DNA of 64,000 nucleotides from Acuticoccus sp963704595 (GCA_963704595.1 OY969922.1:1736001-1800000); one strand, 5' to 3'. Shown: positions 19,457-28,047, counted from the first letter of the stretch. Notes: a model not told the origin generated them from the sequence alone. Translations and numbers: made by a program.

Positions 19457-19894
19457 ATGCAGCCGCTCTTCCTGGCCCTGGGGCTCGGCGTCGGTGCCGT
19501 CATGGCGATCTACCTGCCGCTCGTCGGCACCATGGGGCGGGCGCTCGGCTCGCCGGTGCTGGCGACCGTGCCCTTCTTCATCGTCGGCCTCGGCACGGCG
19601 CTGATCGTGACGGTGCTGACCGGGCAGGCGGGTGATCTCTCGCGCATCCGCAATCTGCCGTTCTGGCTGCCGCTGGCCGGGATCGGCGCCTTCATCATGA
19701 TCGTCGGCTCGGCGCACCTCATTCCGCGGATCGGCGCCTCGCTGTTCTTCGTGGTGGTGGTGGCGGGCCAGCTTCTGGTGGGGGCGGCCGTCGCGCACTA
19801 CGGGCTCCTCGGCTCGGCCACCGTCCCGCTCACCCTGCAGAAACTCGCCGGCCTCCTTCTGGTGGTCGCGGGAGCCTTCCTCGCCGTCCGCTAA
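19457..19894 (+). CDS. DUF606/YdcZ-type small membrane protein (DMT superfamily)
   Basis: A 145-residue protein with about five hydrophobic spans and almost no soluble part. It starts MQPLFLALGLGVGAVMAIYL and has GIGAFIMIVGSAHLIPRIGA followed by VVVVAGQLLVGAAVAHYGL. This is the half-length drug/metabolite-transporter type grouped as DUF606 (YdcZ). It lies inside the TRAP/deacetylase operon, four bases after the large permease. It may export a product or amine waste of the pathway; that role is inference from position. Confidence 0.75.
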   Translation: MQPLFLALGLGVGAVMAIYLPLVGTMGRALGSPVLATVPFFIVGLGTALIVTVLTGQAGDLSRIRNLPFWLPLAGIGAFIMIVGSAHLIPRIGASLFFVVVVAGQLLVGAAVAHYGLLGSATVPLTLQKLAGLLLVVAGAFLAVR

Positions 19895-19906
19895 GGAGTT
19901 TCACCG

Positions 19907-20779
19907 ATGCTGCCCCACGAGCGCCTTGCCTATTCGCCGATCACCGAGCGGGCCTCGCTCGCCTTGCCGGACGGCAAGCGGATGGTGGTGTGGATCATCA
20001 TCAACATCGAGGAGTGGGACTCGACGCAGACGATGCCGCGGACGGTTCTGACGCCGCCCGCCGGCGGCTCGCCGACGCCGGACATCCCCAACTGGGCCTG
20101 GCACGAATACGGCAACCGCGTCGGCTTCTGGCGCCTCCTCAAGATGTTCGACGCGCTGTCGCTGCCCGCCGTCCTCGCCATCAACGGGACCGCGGTCGAG
20201 AGCTACCGCCCGATCACCGACGCCGCGCTCGAACGCGGCTGGGAGTTCATGGGCCACGGCTTCACCCAGAAGAACATGCAGAAGGTCGACGACGAGGCGG
20301 CCGACATCGCGAAGACCACCGAGGCGATCCTCAAGGCGACCGGCAAGCGCCCGCGTGGCTGGCTCGGCCCCGGCCTCACCGAAACCTGGGAGACGCCCGA
20401 CCGCCTCGTGGAGGCCGGCTACGAGTATGTCTGCGACTGGGTGCTCGACGACCAGCCCGTGGAGCTCGCCACCCGCGCGGGGCCGATCCACAACATCCCC
20501 TACACGCAGGAATGCAACGACGTCGCGATGATGCTGATCCAGCACCACCCCGCGGGCGAGTACTTCCAGCGCGCCAGCGACCAGTTCGACCAGCTCTACG
20601 AGGACAGCGCCGATGGCGGCGCCCGCGTGATGGCGCTGGTGCTCCACCCCTACATCGTCGGCGTCCCGCACCGCGCACCGTATGTGCGCAAGATCCTCGA
20701 GAAGATTGCGGCGAAGGATGACGTGGCCGTGTGGTCGGGCAGCCAGATCCTCGATTGGTACAAGGGCGCCGCGAAGTAG
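19907..20779 (+). CDS. PuuE-like polysaccharide-deacetylase-fold hydrolase (paralogue 2)
   Basis: A 290-residue paralogue of the protein at 14715. Shared blocks are TPDIPNWAWHEYG, VGFWRL, GWEFMGHGF, RPRGWLGPGLTETWETPD and LHPYIVGVPHR. The NodB TFDD motif again reads INIEEWD, so a classical metal centre looks absent, as in PuuE allantoinase. AAGGAG precedes the ATG. It ends the TRAP operon, while its paralogue begins the divergent hydrolase operon. The two may act on successive intermediates or on two related cyclic amides. No export signal is visible. Confidence 0.85.
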   Translation: MLPHERLAYSPITERASLALPDGKRMVVWIIINIEEWDSTQTMPRTVLTPPAGGSPTPDIPNWAWHEYGNRVGFWRLLKMFDALSLPAVLAINGTAVESYRPITDAALERGWEFMGHGFTQKNMQKVDDEAADIAKTTEAILKATGKRPRGWLGPGLTETWETPDRLVEAGYEYVCDWVLDDQPVELATRAGPIHNIPYTQECNDVAMMLIQHHPAGEYFQRASDQFDQLYEDSADGGARVMALVLHPYIVGVPHRAPYVRKILEKIAAKDDVAVWSGSQILDWYKGAAK

Positions 20780-20783
20780 CGGC

Positions 20784-21506
20784 CTAGAGGAATTTCGCCT
20801 TGTCGAGCGCGTCGCGGACGCGCTCGACGTGGGCCTTCATGGCGGAGCGGGCGCGGCGGCGGCCGCGGGCGGTGAGGGCGGCGAGGATCGCCTCGTGGTC
20901 CTCGATCCAGGAGAGGCGCAGGAGCGGGCTGCGGATGTGGGCCTGCAGCGCCTGCCACATCGGGCCGCTCATCTCCGTCCACACCTCCTCGATCATCGAC
21001 TGGAGCGGGCCGTTGTGCGCGGCGGCGGCGATGGTGGAGTGGAAGATCCGGTCGCCCCGCTCGCTGTCGGCAGCAAGCCGGTGTTCTTCGCGCATCACTT
21101 CGATCGCCTCCGCGACAGCCGCGATCTCGGCCGCGCTGGCGCGCGTTGCGGCGAGCGCGGCAAGCTCCGGCTCGATCACGAGCCGCGCCTCCAGAAGCTC
21201 GGACGGGCCGTGCTGGTCGGCGCGCAGGACGCGCGCCTTAGTCTGGGGCGCTTCGGTCGCAAGCACGAACACGCCCGACCCGACGCGGATCGAGACGAGC
21301 CCGGCAATTTCCATGGCGAGCAGCGCCTCGCGAACGCAGGTTCGCGAGACGGCGTACTCGCCGGCAAGCGCCCGCTCGGTGGGCAGGCGATCACCGATCC
21401 CGAACTCTCCGGCCGCGATCCGCCGCTCGAGGTCGCTCGCGACCTGGCGGTAGACGCGCACCGGCGCGACGGCGCGCGCACCGGAGAGGGCGGGCGCGTC
21501 AGTCAC
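20784..21506 (-). CDS. GntR regulator, FadR subfamily
   Basis: A 240-residue regulator. An N-terminal winged helix (VYRQVASDLERRIAAGEFGIGDRLPTE, SRTCVREALLAMEIAGLVSIRVGSGVFV) is joined to a helical FCD ligand domain with a metal-site pattern (ELLEARLVIEPELAALAA, FHSTIAAAAHN, DHEAILAAL). The start is GTG at 21506, overlapping the dehydratase stop by eight bases. FadR-type regulators of this form usually repress sugar-acid catabolism and release DNA on binding the acid. The TGGT-N3-ACCA site at 22722 fits it. Confidence 0.9.
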   Translation of the reverse strand: MTDAPALSGARAVAPVRVYRQVASDLERRIAAGEFGIGDRLPTERALAGEYAVSRTCVREALLAMEIAGLVSIRVGSGVFVLATEAPQTKARVLRADQHGPSELLEARLVIEPELAALAATRASAAEIAAVAEAIEVMREEHRLAADSERGDRIFHSTIAAAAHNGPLQSMIEEVWTEMSGPMWQALQAHIRSPLLRLSWIEDHEAILAALTARGRRRARSAMKAHVERVRDALDKAKFL

Positions 21507-22662
21507 GGCTGAAGAAGGGGGCGGGGTCGACGAGCGGCACTTCGGTCCCGGGTTGGTCGCGGTGGGGGGCTAGGGCGTCCCGGTCGAATGCAACGCCGAT
21601 GCCGGGTTCGTCGGTCAGCATGATGCGGCCGGCCTCGATCTTCATCGGGTTGAGGACGATCCCTTGGTCGGCAAAGCTGCCGCCGTCGATATTCTCCACA
21701 GGGTAACAGCCGGGAATGGCGGCGGCAACGATCGCCGAGGCCTCCAGCGCGCCGTGCGGGGCGATGTTGAGGTTGGCGCTCATCCCGAGATGCGCGAGCT
21801 TCAGCCACTCGCTGATGCCGCCGACCTTGAGCGCGTTGGGCTGGAGGTAGTGGACCGCGCCGGTCGCGACGTAGCGCCAGAATTCGTGCCGGGTCGACAG
21901 CGTCTCGCCGAGCGCGAGGGGGACGGGCGAGACCGCCGCGAGGCGCGCGTGGTTCTCCGGGTCGTCCGCCACCAGCGGCTCCTCCATCCACACAGGGTCG
22001 AACCGCGCGAAGGCGCTGACACGGGCGAGCGCCTCGCCAGGCTTGTAGCGCTGGTTGGCGTCCAGCATCAGCGGCCGCTTGCCGATGACCTCGCGCACCG
22101 CTGCGACGCGCGACAGATCCTCCTCTTGGTCCGCGCGGCCGACCTTGATCTTGAAATGGCGGTTGCCTGCCTCGAGGAACTCGCGTGTCTGCTCGACCAG
22201 CGCCGCCTCGCTGAGGTGGAGGTTCACGCCGCTGGCGTAGATCTCGAGGCTGTCCGCCGCGCCGCCGATCAGCTTGCGGACCGGGAGCCCGGAGAGCTTG
22301 CCGCGCAGGTCCCACAGCGCGAGGTCGAAGCCCGCGACGGCCAGCGCGCCGATCCCGCCCGCGCCCGGCTGGTGGCTGCGCTTCCACAGGGCGGACCACA
22401 ACGCCTCGTGCTCGTAGGCGTCGCGCTCGATCAGCATCGGTGCAAGGTACGTCCGCGCCAGCGCCTCCACCGCCGCGCCGCCGGTTCCCATGGTCGAGGT
22501 CCAGCCGGTGCCGGTCGTGCCGTTGTCGAGCGTGATCTCCACCAGGATGTGCTCGTGGTGGGTGATCGCGTGGACGGCGGACACCCACGGCTTGGCGAGC
22601 GGCACGCGGTAGAGCGCGACGTCGACGGCGGCGATGCGTGTTCTGGTGGCCGTTTGCGGCAC
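21499..22662 (-). CDS. Enolase-superfamily dehydratase/racemase (mandelate racemase type)
   Basis: A 387-residue enzyme of the mandelate racemase/muconate lactonising group. It shows the KxK base (HFKIKVGR), the metal ligands in LMLDANQRY, WMEEPLV and LGETL, and the His of NIAPHGALEAS. The N-terminal capping domain includes TGWTSTMGTGGAAVEAL. The KxK plus His arrangement fits acid-sugar dehydratases or racemases. The start is a GTG at 22662 with GGGAGAAG ahead. It is divergent from a TRAP transporter and followed by a GntR gene, so the substrate is probably the acid sugar or hydroxyacid imported by that transporter. Confidence 0.88.
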   Translation of the reverse strand: MPQTATRTRIAAVDVALYRVPLAKPWVSAVHAITHHEHILVEITLDNGTTGTGWTSTMGTGGAAVEALARTYLAPMLIERDAYEHEALWSALWKRSHQPGAGGIGALAVAGFDLALWDLRGKLSGLPVRKLIGGAADSLEIYASGVNLHLSEAALVEQTREFLEAGNRHFKIKVGRADQEEDLSRVAAVREVIGKRPLMLDANQRYKPGEALARVSAFARFDPVWMEEPLVADDPENHARLAAVSPVPLALGETLSTRHEFWRYVATGAVHYLQPNALKVGGISEWLKLAHLGMSANLNIAPHGALEASAIVAAAIPGCYPVENIDGGSFADQGIVLNPMKIEAGRIMLTDEPGIGVAFDRDALAPHRDQPGTEVPLVDPAPFFSRD

Positions 22663-22711
22663 GTTCTTCTCCCAAGGATCGTTCGAGGACCGGACGGCGG
22701 CCGATGCCGCG

Positions 22712-22734
22712 ATTGGTCCAGTGGTCCAACCAAT
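22712..22734. promoter_or_regulatory. FadR-type operator between dehydratase and TRAP operon
   Basis: TGGTCCAACCA at 22722-22732 is an exact TGGT-N3-ACCA FadR-family core. A second TGGTCCA copy at 22714-22720 makes a direct repeat, and outer ATTGGT/ACCAAT arms enclose both. TTGACA at 22738-22743 could be the -35 element of the rightward promoter. Confidence 0.65.
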
Positions 22735-22814
22735 ATCTTGACAGCATCGACGCGTTGACTGCAAGCTCCGCCTCAATCCGCCGGCACTGGCGGCACGCAA
22801 TTGGGAGAGACGCG

Positions 22815-23825
22815 ATGACCACCAACCCGAAATGGGCACTGAACCGCCGCAGCCTGATGACCGGTGCTGCCGCGAGCGCCGTGCTGCTTGCGACGCCTCT
22901 GGTGGCGCGCGCCCAGTCGAAGACGCTGCGGGCGGCCCACATCGAGTCCACCGACAGCGCGACCCACAAGGGCTACGAGGACTTCGCAGCCCGTGTCGCC
23001 GAGGCGACCGGCGGTTCGGTCGAGGTCAAGATCTTCCCCGCCGGCCAGCTCGGCAACCTCCGCGACCTCTACGAGGGCATCAAGCTCGGCTCCGTCGACA
23101 TCACCTCTTCGGGCCCGGACTACACGTCCAACATCGCCCCCATCATGGTGACGGCGGCGCTCTACTATTCCTACCGCGACGAGGCCCACGCCGACGCGCT
23201 GCTGGAAGGCGAGTTCTCCGAGCGCCTGTCCGAGGCGCTCGCCAAAGAGGCGCAGATGCGCATCCTGGCGTGGGGCGAGCTCGGCTGGCGCTCCGTCTTC
23301 AACACGGTCCGCCCGATCAACGCCGCGGCCGACTTCGAGGGCCTCAAGCTGCGCGTGCCGGAAGCCAAGCTCCACCTCCTGCCGATGCGTGCGCTCGGCG
23401 CCGCGCCGACGCCGATCCCGTACTCCGACGTCTACACCTCGATGCAGACTGGCGTCGTCGACGGTGCGGAGGGGACGCCTGCCGCGGTCGTCCAGCAGAA
23501 GTTCAACGAGGTCTCTGACTACTATTCGCTGACCCGCCACCTCTATAACCCGATCCACCTCGTCATCGGCAGCCGGGCGTTCGACGGGCTCGACGCCTCG
23601 CAGCAGGAAGCGGTCAAGGCAGCGGCCGTGGAAGCTTTCCGCGCCCAGCGCACCACCGCCCGGGCCGACAACGAGAAGGCGCTGCAGGCGCTGAAGGACG
23701 GCGGCCTCGCGGTGAACGACGTCGACACCGCACCGCTGCGCGAGATCGTCCGCCCGACGTGGGACGAGCTGACCGCCGACCTCGGTCCCGAGGGCCAGGA
23801 ACTCGTCAAGATGCTCCAGTCCTGA
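22815..23825 (+). CDS. TRAP transporter solute-binding protein (DctP type), module 2
   Basis: A 336-residue binding protein with a twin-arginine-like leader (NRRSLMTGAAASAVLLATPLVARA). The mature start is QSKTLRAAHIESTDSATHKG. VEVKIFPAGQLGNLRDLYEG, FNTVRPINAAADFEGLKLRV and PYSDVYTSMQTGVVDGAEGT are DctP signatures. GGGAGAGA precedes the ATG. The gene is followed by a 116-base gap with a strong hairpin before the membrane genes. The ligand is likely an acid sugar, from the paired dehydratase and GntR regulator. Confidence 0.9.
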   Translation: MTTNPKWALNRRSLMTGAAASAVLLATPLVARAQSKTLRAAHIESTDSATHKGYEDFAARVAEATGGSVEVKIFPAGQLGNLRDLYEGIKLGSVDITSSGPDYTSNIAPIMVTAALYYSYRDEAHADALLEGEFSERLSEALAKEAQMRILAWGELGWRSVFNTVRPINAAADFEGLKLRVPEAKLHLLPMRALGAAPTPIPYSDVYTSMQTGVVDGAEGTPAAVVQQKFNEVSDYYSLTRHLYNPIHLVIGSRAFDGLDASQQEAVKAAAVEAFRAQRTTARADNEKALQALKDGGLAVNDVDTAPLREIVRPTWDELTADLGPEGQELVKMLQS

Positions 23826-23840
23826 GCGGACGCACCTTCT

Positions 23841-23876
23841 GAGGCGCCGGGGCGACGCGTTCGCCCCCGGCGTCTC
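23841..23876 (+). terminator. Hairpin after the module 2 binding-protein gene
   Basis: A 15-bp stem (23841-23855 with 23861-23876, one G-U pair and one bulged C) encloses CGCGT. It lies 15 bases after the stop and is not followed by a T run. It may protect the binding-protein mRNA or reduce transcription of the membrane genes. Confidence 0.5.
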
Positions 23877-23941
23877 TCATTCCAACGCCGAAATAGGCCG
23901 AGGCCCGGCGTGCCGCGGGCAGGCCACCGGGAACTCTCGCC

Positions 23942-24433
23942 ATGAACGTCTTCGAGCGTCTGCTGGGCTGGCTGATCACGGCCGTGTTCATCTTCTTCGT
24001 CCTCATCACGTTCGGCCAGGTCGTGATGCGTTACCTGTTCGCCAACTCGCTCGGCTGGATCGACGAAGCCTCGCGCTACGGCTTCATCTGGATGGTGTTC
24101 CTCGCCGCCGCGATCGCGGCACGGCACGGCACCCACATGGCAATCACCCTCCTCGAGGAGGTGGTCGGGCAGACCGGCCGCAAGGCGCTCCTCGTCGTCG
24201 CTGATCTCGGCCTCGTCGCCTTCGCCGCGCTCGTCGGCATCGGCGGCTGGCAGCTGATGCAGCTCAACTGGACGTCCCTCTCGCCGGCGACGGGCATCCC
24301 GATCGCCTGGGTCCAGCTCATCCTCCCCGTGTTCGGTGCGCTGACGGCGCTGTTCGCGCTCGACCATCTCGTCCGCGTCCTCAGGGGTACGGCAGGGGCC
24401 CCGCACGCCGAAACCGCCGAAAGCGCCTCCTGA
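23942..24433 (+). CDS. TRAP transporter small membrane subunit (DctQ type), module 2
   Basis: A 163-residue four-span protein. LLGWLITAVFIFFVLITFGQVVMRYL opens the first span, and SLGWIDEASRYGFIWMVFLAAAIAARHGTHMAI holds the DctQ motif (EASRYGFIW, then GTHM). The ATG at 23942 directly follows the 116-base spacer that carries the hairpin, and the stop is one base from the DctM start. It is paired with the binding protein at 22815. Confidence 0.9.
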   Translation: MNVFERLLGWLITAVFIFFVLITFGQVVMRYLFANSLGWIDEASRYGFIWMVFLAAAIAARHGTHMAITLLEEVVGQTGRKALLVVADLGLVAFAALVGIGGWQLMQLNWTSLSPATGIPIAWVQLILPVFGALTALFALDHLVRVLRGTAGAPHAETAESAS

Positions 24434-24434
24434 C

Positions 24435-25706
24435 ATGCTGGCTCCGCTCCTCGTCTCGTTCGCGATCCTTCTCGTCCTGCGCGTCCCCGTCGCGGCGGCG
24501 ATGGGCCTTTCCGGCGCGTTCGCGCTTCTGACGTCGGACATGGCGATCCCGCTCGCGGTGGTGCCGCAGCGGATCTTCGTCCTCCTCGATTCCACCTCGC
24601 TCCTCGCGATCCCCTTCTTCATCCTCGCCGGCTCGATCATGGAGCAGGGCGGGATGGCGCGGCGGATGATCGCCTTCGCGCAGACGATGGTCGGCCACTG
24701 GCGCGGCGGCCTCGCGCAGGTCGACGTCCTCGCCAGCACCATCTTCTCATCGCTGACCGGCTCCAGCGCCGCCAGCGCATCGGCGACGGGTTCGGTGATG
24801 ATCCCGGCGATGAAGCGCGCCGGCTACCCCGCCGGCTACGCCGCGGCGCTCGAAGCCTCCAGCGCCGCGATCGGGCCGATCATTCCGCCGTCGATCATCA
24901 TGGTGATCTACGGTTCGCTCGCCGGCGTCTCGGTCGGCGCCCTGTTCCTCTCCGGCATCGTGCCGGGGTTGATGATCACCATCGGGCTCTTCGCGGTGAA
25001 CGCGATCCAGGCGCGCCGCAAGGGATGGGGTGGCGAGCCGCGAGCGCCGTTCAGCGAGCGCATCCGGGCGGCGCGGCTTGCGATCGCGGCGCTGATCGCC
25101 CCGCTCATCATCATCGGCGGCATCCTCGGCGGCGTCTTCACGCCGACGGAGGCGGGCGCCGTCGCGGTGGTCTATGCCGCGCTCATCAGCCTCTTCGTCT
25201 ACCGCGAGATGGGATTCAAGCGGCTGATGGCGAGCGTCTTCGACGCCGCGCTCACTACCGGCATCATCGGCCTCATCATCGCCTCGGCGGGGATCTTCGG
25301 CTGGGTGCTGGCGCTGGAGCAGGTGCCGCAGATGGTCGTCGCCTGGGTGCAGGGCGTCACCACCAGCCCGACGATCGCGATCATCCTCGTCGTCGGCGTG
25401 GTCCTCGTCATCGGCTGCGTGGTGGACGTGACGGCGGCGGTCATCATCCTGGTCCCGGTGTTCGCACCGCTCGGCGCGAGCTTCGGGTTCGACCCGGTGC
25501 ACTTCGGCATCATCATGTGCCTGGCGCTGGTCTACGGCAACGTGACGCCGCCTGTGGGGCTGCTCCTCTTCCTCACCGCAGGCATCGCCAAGTGCTCGGT
25601 AGGCGAGGTGATGCGCTACCAGATCCCGTTCTACACGGTGCTCTCGCTGGTGCTCGCCGCCACCGTCGCGCTGCCGGGGCTCATCCTCTTCATCGCGCGG
25701 CTCTAG
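24435..25706 (+). CDS. TRAP transporter large permease (DctM type), module 2
   Basis: A 423-residue large permease with the family blocks SLLAIPFFILAGSIMEQGG, SSLTGSSAASASATGSVMIP, IGPIIPPSIIMVIYGSLAG, VFTPTEAGAVAVVYAALIS and YGNVTPPVGLLLFLTAG. It begins one base after the small subunit gene. The TAG stop shares four bases (CTAG) with the stop of the convergent oxidoreductase gene, leaving no room for a terminator between them. Confidence 0.92.
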   Translation: MLAPLLVSFAILLVLRVPVAAAMGLSGAFALLTSDMAIPLAVVPQRIFVLLDSTSLLAIPFFILAGSIMEQGGMARRMIAFAQTMVGHWRGGLAQVDVLASTIFSSLTGSSAASASATGSVMIPAMKRAGYPAGYAAALEASSAAIGPIIPPSIIMVIYGSLAGVSVGALFLSGIVPGLMITIGLFAVNAIQARRKGWGGEPRAPFSERIRAARLAIAALIAPLIIIGGILGGVFTPTEAGAVAVVYAALISLFVYREMGFKRLMASVFDAALTTGIIGLIIASAGIFGWVLALEQVPQMVVAWVQGVTTSPTIAIILVVGVVLVIGCVVDVTAAVIILVPVFAPLGASFGFDPVHFGIIMCLALVYGNVTPPVGLLLFLTAGIAKCSVGEVMRYQIPFYTVLSLVLAATVALPGLILFIARL

Positions 25707-27073
25707 GCGGCCTTCGCGTCCGCCCGCAGCGCGTCGGCGATGCGGGCTGCCGCCTCGGTACCGGTCGCGACCGCGGCGTCCATGCAGGGGAACTCCATAT
25801 AGTCACCCGCGAGGTGGATAGGCCCGGCGGGTCGGGTCAGCGCGTCCTGCAGCGCGGCCCGGCCGACGAAGCCGTAGGGCGCACCCTGCGGCCACCGCTG
25901 CACCACCGTCTCGCGCACGATGCCCTTTGCCTGCGGATAGAGCCGCTCGAGGTCGGCGAGCATCGGGCCGATGATCTCCTGGTCGGAGAGCGCCATCATT
26001 GCCGCCGCCTTGGGGCCGCCGCGGAACAGCATCAGGCTGCCGCCCGGTTTGCGCTCACCGTGGGTGCGGGTGGTGCTCGCCATGTTGAACATCACGCCGA
26101 AGGCGAGGCCAGGCGTCGCGATGGCATACTTGTCGTCCCACGGCATCGGCCCGCTCTCGCCGGTCAGCACCGCGACGGAGAGGAACGCGCCGTAGCGGAT
26201 CGCCTTCAGCGCCGCCGTCGTCTCCGCCGGAATTCCCTCGGCAATCTCCGCCGCGACGTTGGCGGGCGCCGCGATCAGCGCTTGCCGCGCGTGGATCGTG
26301 CGCAGCGTTCCGCCCTGCCGGTACGTGACGACGACGCCGCTGCCCTCCGCGCGCACGCGCTCCACCGGGGCGGAGAGGCGCACGTCGGCAAGGTCGGCCG
26401 CGATCGCCTGCGGCAGCTGCGCCGATCCGCCCGGAAGGTTGCGGGCGAAGGAGTAGGGGCTCCAGACCTGCGCGAACGAGGTCATCCCGTAGCCCGCCGC
26501 CATGGTGCCGGGGTCGGCGGCGGTGCGCTCGGTGATGGTGGCGAGCATGTCGACCACGGTCGGCGTCAGCCGGCCGGCGTACTCGCTCAGCGTTTCGGTG
26601 TTGTCGAACGCGAGCTGGCGGGCGCGATAAGCCTCGACCGGCTCGCCGGGCCGCCGCGCCTGCGTCTGCCGCAACCGGGCGACGCCGGCGCGCAGGCGAA
26701 GGCCGAGCTTCGCGAATGAGATGCGGTCGGCCAGCGAGAGGCGGAGGCGGAGCGGGAACGTTTCTGCCGGACCGCCGGCCACCACCTTGCCCCGGGTTGC
26801 GACGCCGAAGCGGTGCCCCGGAATGTCGGCGAGCGGCAGGCCCATCGCCTTCGCGAGGCCGCCCGCGGGGGTCTCGTCGCTGCCGAAGAGGTGGGCGCCG
26901 AAGTTGAGCCAGTAGTCGCCCCGCGGCTCGGACCGGACGCGGCCGCCGACCCGGTCCGATGCCTCCAGCACGACCACGCGGTGCCCCGAAAGCGCACGCG
27001 CGGCACTGAGCCCCGCAAGACCCGCGCCGACCACAACCACGTCCGCCTCGTCACGCTCGTTCGTCTCGCTCAA
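25703..27073 (-). CDS. FAD-dependent amine oxidase/phytoene-desaturase-type oxidoreductase
   Basis: A 456-residue flavoprotein. The dinucleotide-binding motif VVVVGAGLAGLSAARAL is followed by VLEASDRVGGRVRSE, as in monoamine oxidase and protoporphyrinogen oxidase relatives. The C-terminal FAD block is GPIHLAGDYMEFPCMDAAVATG. Only a TTG at 27073 (MSETNERDEADVVVV) gives a sensible N terminus, with GGGGAC ahead; no ATG fits. It stands alone between the TRAP operon and the divergent cyclotransferase gene, so its substrate cannot be read from context. Confidence 0.8.
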   Translation of the reverse strand: MSETNERDEADVVVVGAGLAGLSAARALSGHRVVVLEASDRVGGRVRSEPRGDYWLNFGAHLFGSDETPAGGLAKAMGLPLADIPGHRFGVATRGKVVAGGPAETFPLRLRLSLADRISFAKLGLRLRAGVARLRQTQARRPGEPVEAYRARQLAFDNTETLSEYAGRLTPTVVDMLATITERTAADPGTMAAGYGMTSFAQVWSPYSFARNLPGGSAQLPQAIAADLADVRLSAPVERVRAEGSGVVVTYRQGGTLRTIHARQALIAAPANVAAEIAEGIPAETTAALKAIRYGAFLSVAVLTGESGPMPWDDKYAIATPGLAFGVMFNMASTTRTHGERKPGGSLMLFRGGPKAAAMMALSDQEIIGPMLADLERLYPQAKGIVRETVVQRWPQGAPYGFVGRAALQDALTRPAGPIHLAGDYMEFPCMDAAVATGTEAAARIADALRADAKAA

Positions 27074-27176
27074 GGCGTCCCCACTGTGCTGCCGGCCCGC
27101 GCCCCGGGCGCCGTGCAGACTGGTGCCGCAACCGCATCTACCGCGCAAGGCTGCGCTCATCCGCCCGGTGGTTGCC

Positions 27177-27950
27177 ATGGCAACCGACCCCGCGCATGGT
27201 GCCGCAAACGCGGACCTTCCGATGCCAGCCAACGACCCGTTCTCACACCACCCCGAGCTTCGGGACAAGATCAGAGACCCGGCGGAATCGTTCTTCCGCA
27301 AGTTCGACGTTGCGGCTGTCTTCGCGGGGAAGCCTGAGCTGCGCTGGGTGGTTGACCTCCTCCACACCGACGCGGTGCGCGAGGCCTCCCGCGTGCAGAT
27401 GCTTGCCGAGCATGGCCCCGGCGACCTCTGGGTCTTCGGCTACGGCTCGCTGATGTGGGACCCCGGCTTCCACTTCGCGGAGGTGCGGCGCGCCACGGTG
27501 ACCGGCTATGCCCGCCGCTTCGTCCTGAGGGATACCTGGGGCGGCAGGGGCACCAGGGAGGAGCCCGGCCTGATGGCGGCGCTCGACCATGGCGATTCAT
27601 GCGAAGGCATTGCGTTCAGGATTGCGGCGCAGGTCATCGACGCCGAGACCGAGAGCCTGTGGCGGCGCGAGATGGTCGGCCCGGGCTACATTCCGACGTT
27701 CGTTTCCACCTCGATCGACGGCAGCCCCGAACAGGCGCTGACCTTCGTTGCCGACCATACGGCCGATCAGATCAACCCCGACCTCACGCGCGCCGAGCAG
27801 GTTCACCACATCGCCCACGGCGCGGGCTTCCTCGGCACCAGCCGGGAGTATCTCGTCAACATCGTGCGCCAGTTCGCGGCGCTCGGGATCGACGATGCGG
27901 AGTGTACCGCGCTCTTGGCGGCGGTCGACGCGCTCACGCCTCAGCGCTGA
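27177..27950 (+). CDS. Gamma-glutamylcyclotransferase, ChaC type
   Basis: A 257-residue protein with the ChaC/GCG core: WVFGYGSLMWDPGF (substrate-binding loop), ARRFVLRDTWGGRGTREEPGLMAALD with the catalytic Glu, and a C-terminal GFLGTSREYLVNIV. ChaC enzymes cleave glutathione or gamma-glutamyl peptides to 5-oxoproline. An N-terminal extension of roughly 75 residues precedes the core. The start is uncertain: ATG 27177 is preferred, ATG 27222 is possible. The gene is divergent from the flavoprotein gene. Confidence 0.82.
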   Translation: MATDPAHGAANADLPMPANDPFSHHPELRDKIRDPAESFFRKFDVAAVFAGKPELRWVVDLLHTDAVREASRVQMLAEHGPGDLWVFGYGSLMWDPGFHFAEVRRATVTGYARRFVLRDTWGGRGTREEPGLMAALDHGDSCEGIAFRIAAQVIDAETESLWRREMVGPGYIPTFVSTSIDGSPEQALTFVADHTADQINPDLTRAEQVHHIAHGAGFLGTSREYLVNIVRQFAALGIDDAECTALLAAVDALTPQR

Positions 27951-27966
27951 GCGCGGCACGGGAAAA

Positions 27967-28005
27967 GCCGGCGGATGCCCGGGGGAGGAACGGGCATCCG
28001 CCGGC
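27967..28005 (-). terminator. Intrinsic terminator of the exported DUF7282 protein gene
   Basis: A perfect 15-bp stem (27967-27981 with 27991-28005) encloses a 9-base loop. On the minus strand it is followed by TTTTCCC, the correct side to end transcripts of the gene at 28048-28458. Read rightward it may also slow read-through from the cyclotransferase gene. Confidence 0.7.
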
Positions 28006-28047
28006 CCGGCGCGTGGCGGCAGGCTGTTCGCCGCCGCCGGCCGAACC

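Noticed and set aside
14715..20779. Polysaccharide or chitin deacetylation as the role of the two NodB-fold proteins
   Set aside because: Both lack the TFDD metal motif and an export signal and sit with small-molecule hydrolases and a TRAP importer. A PuuE-like role fits better.
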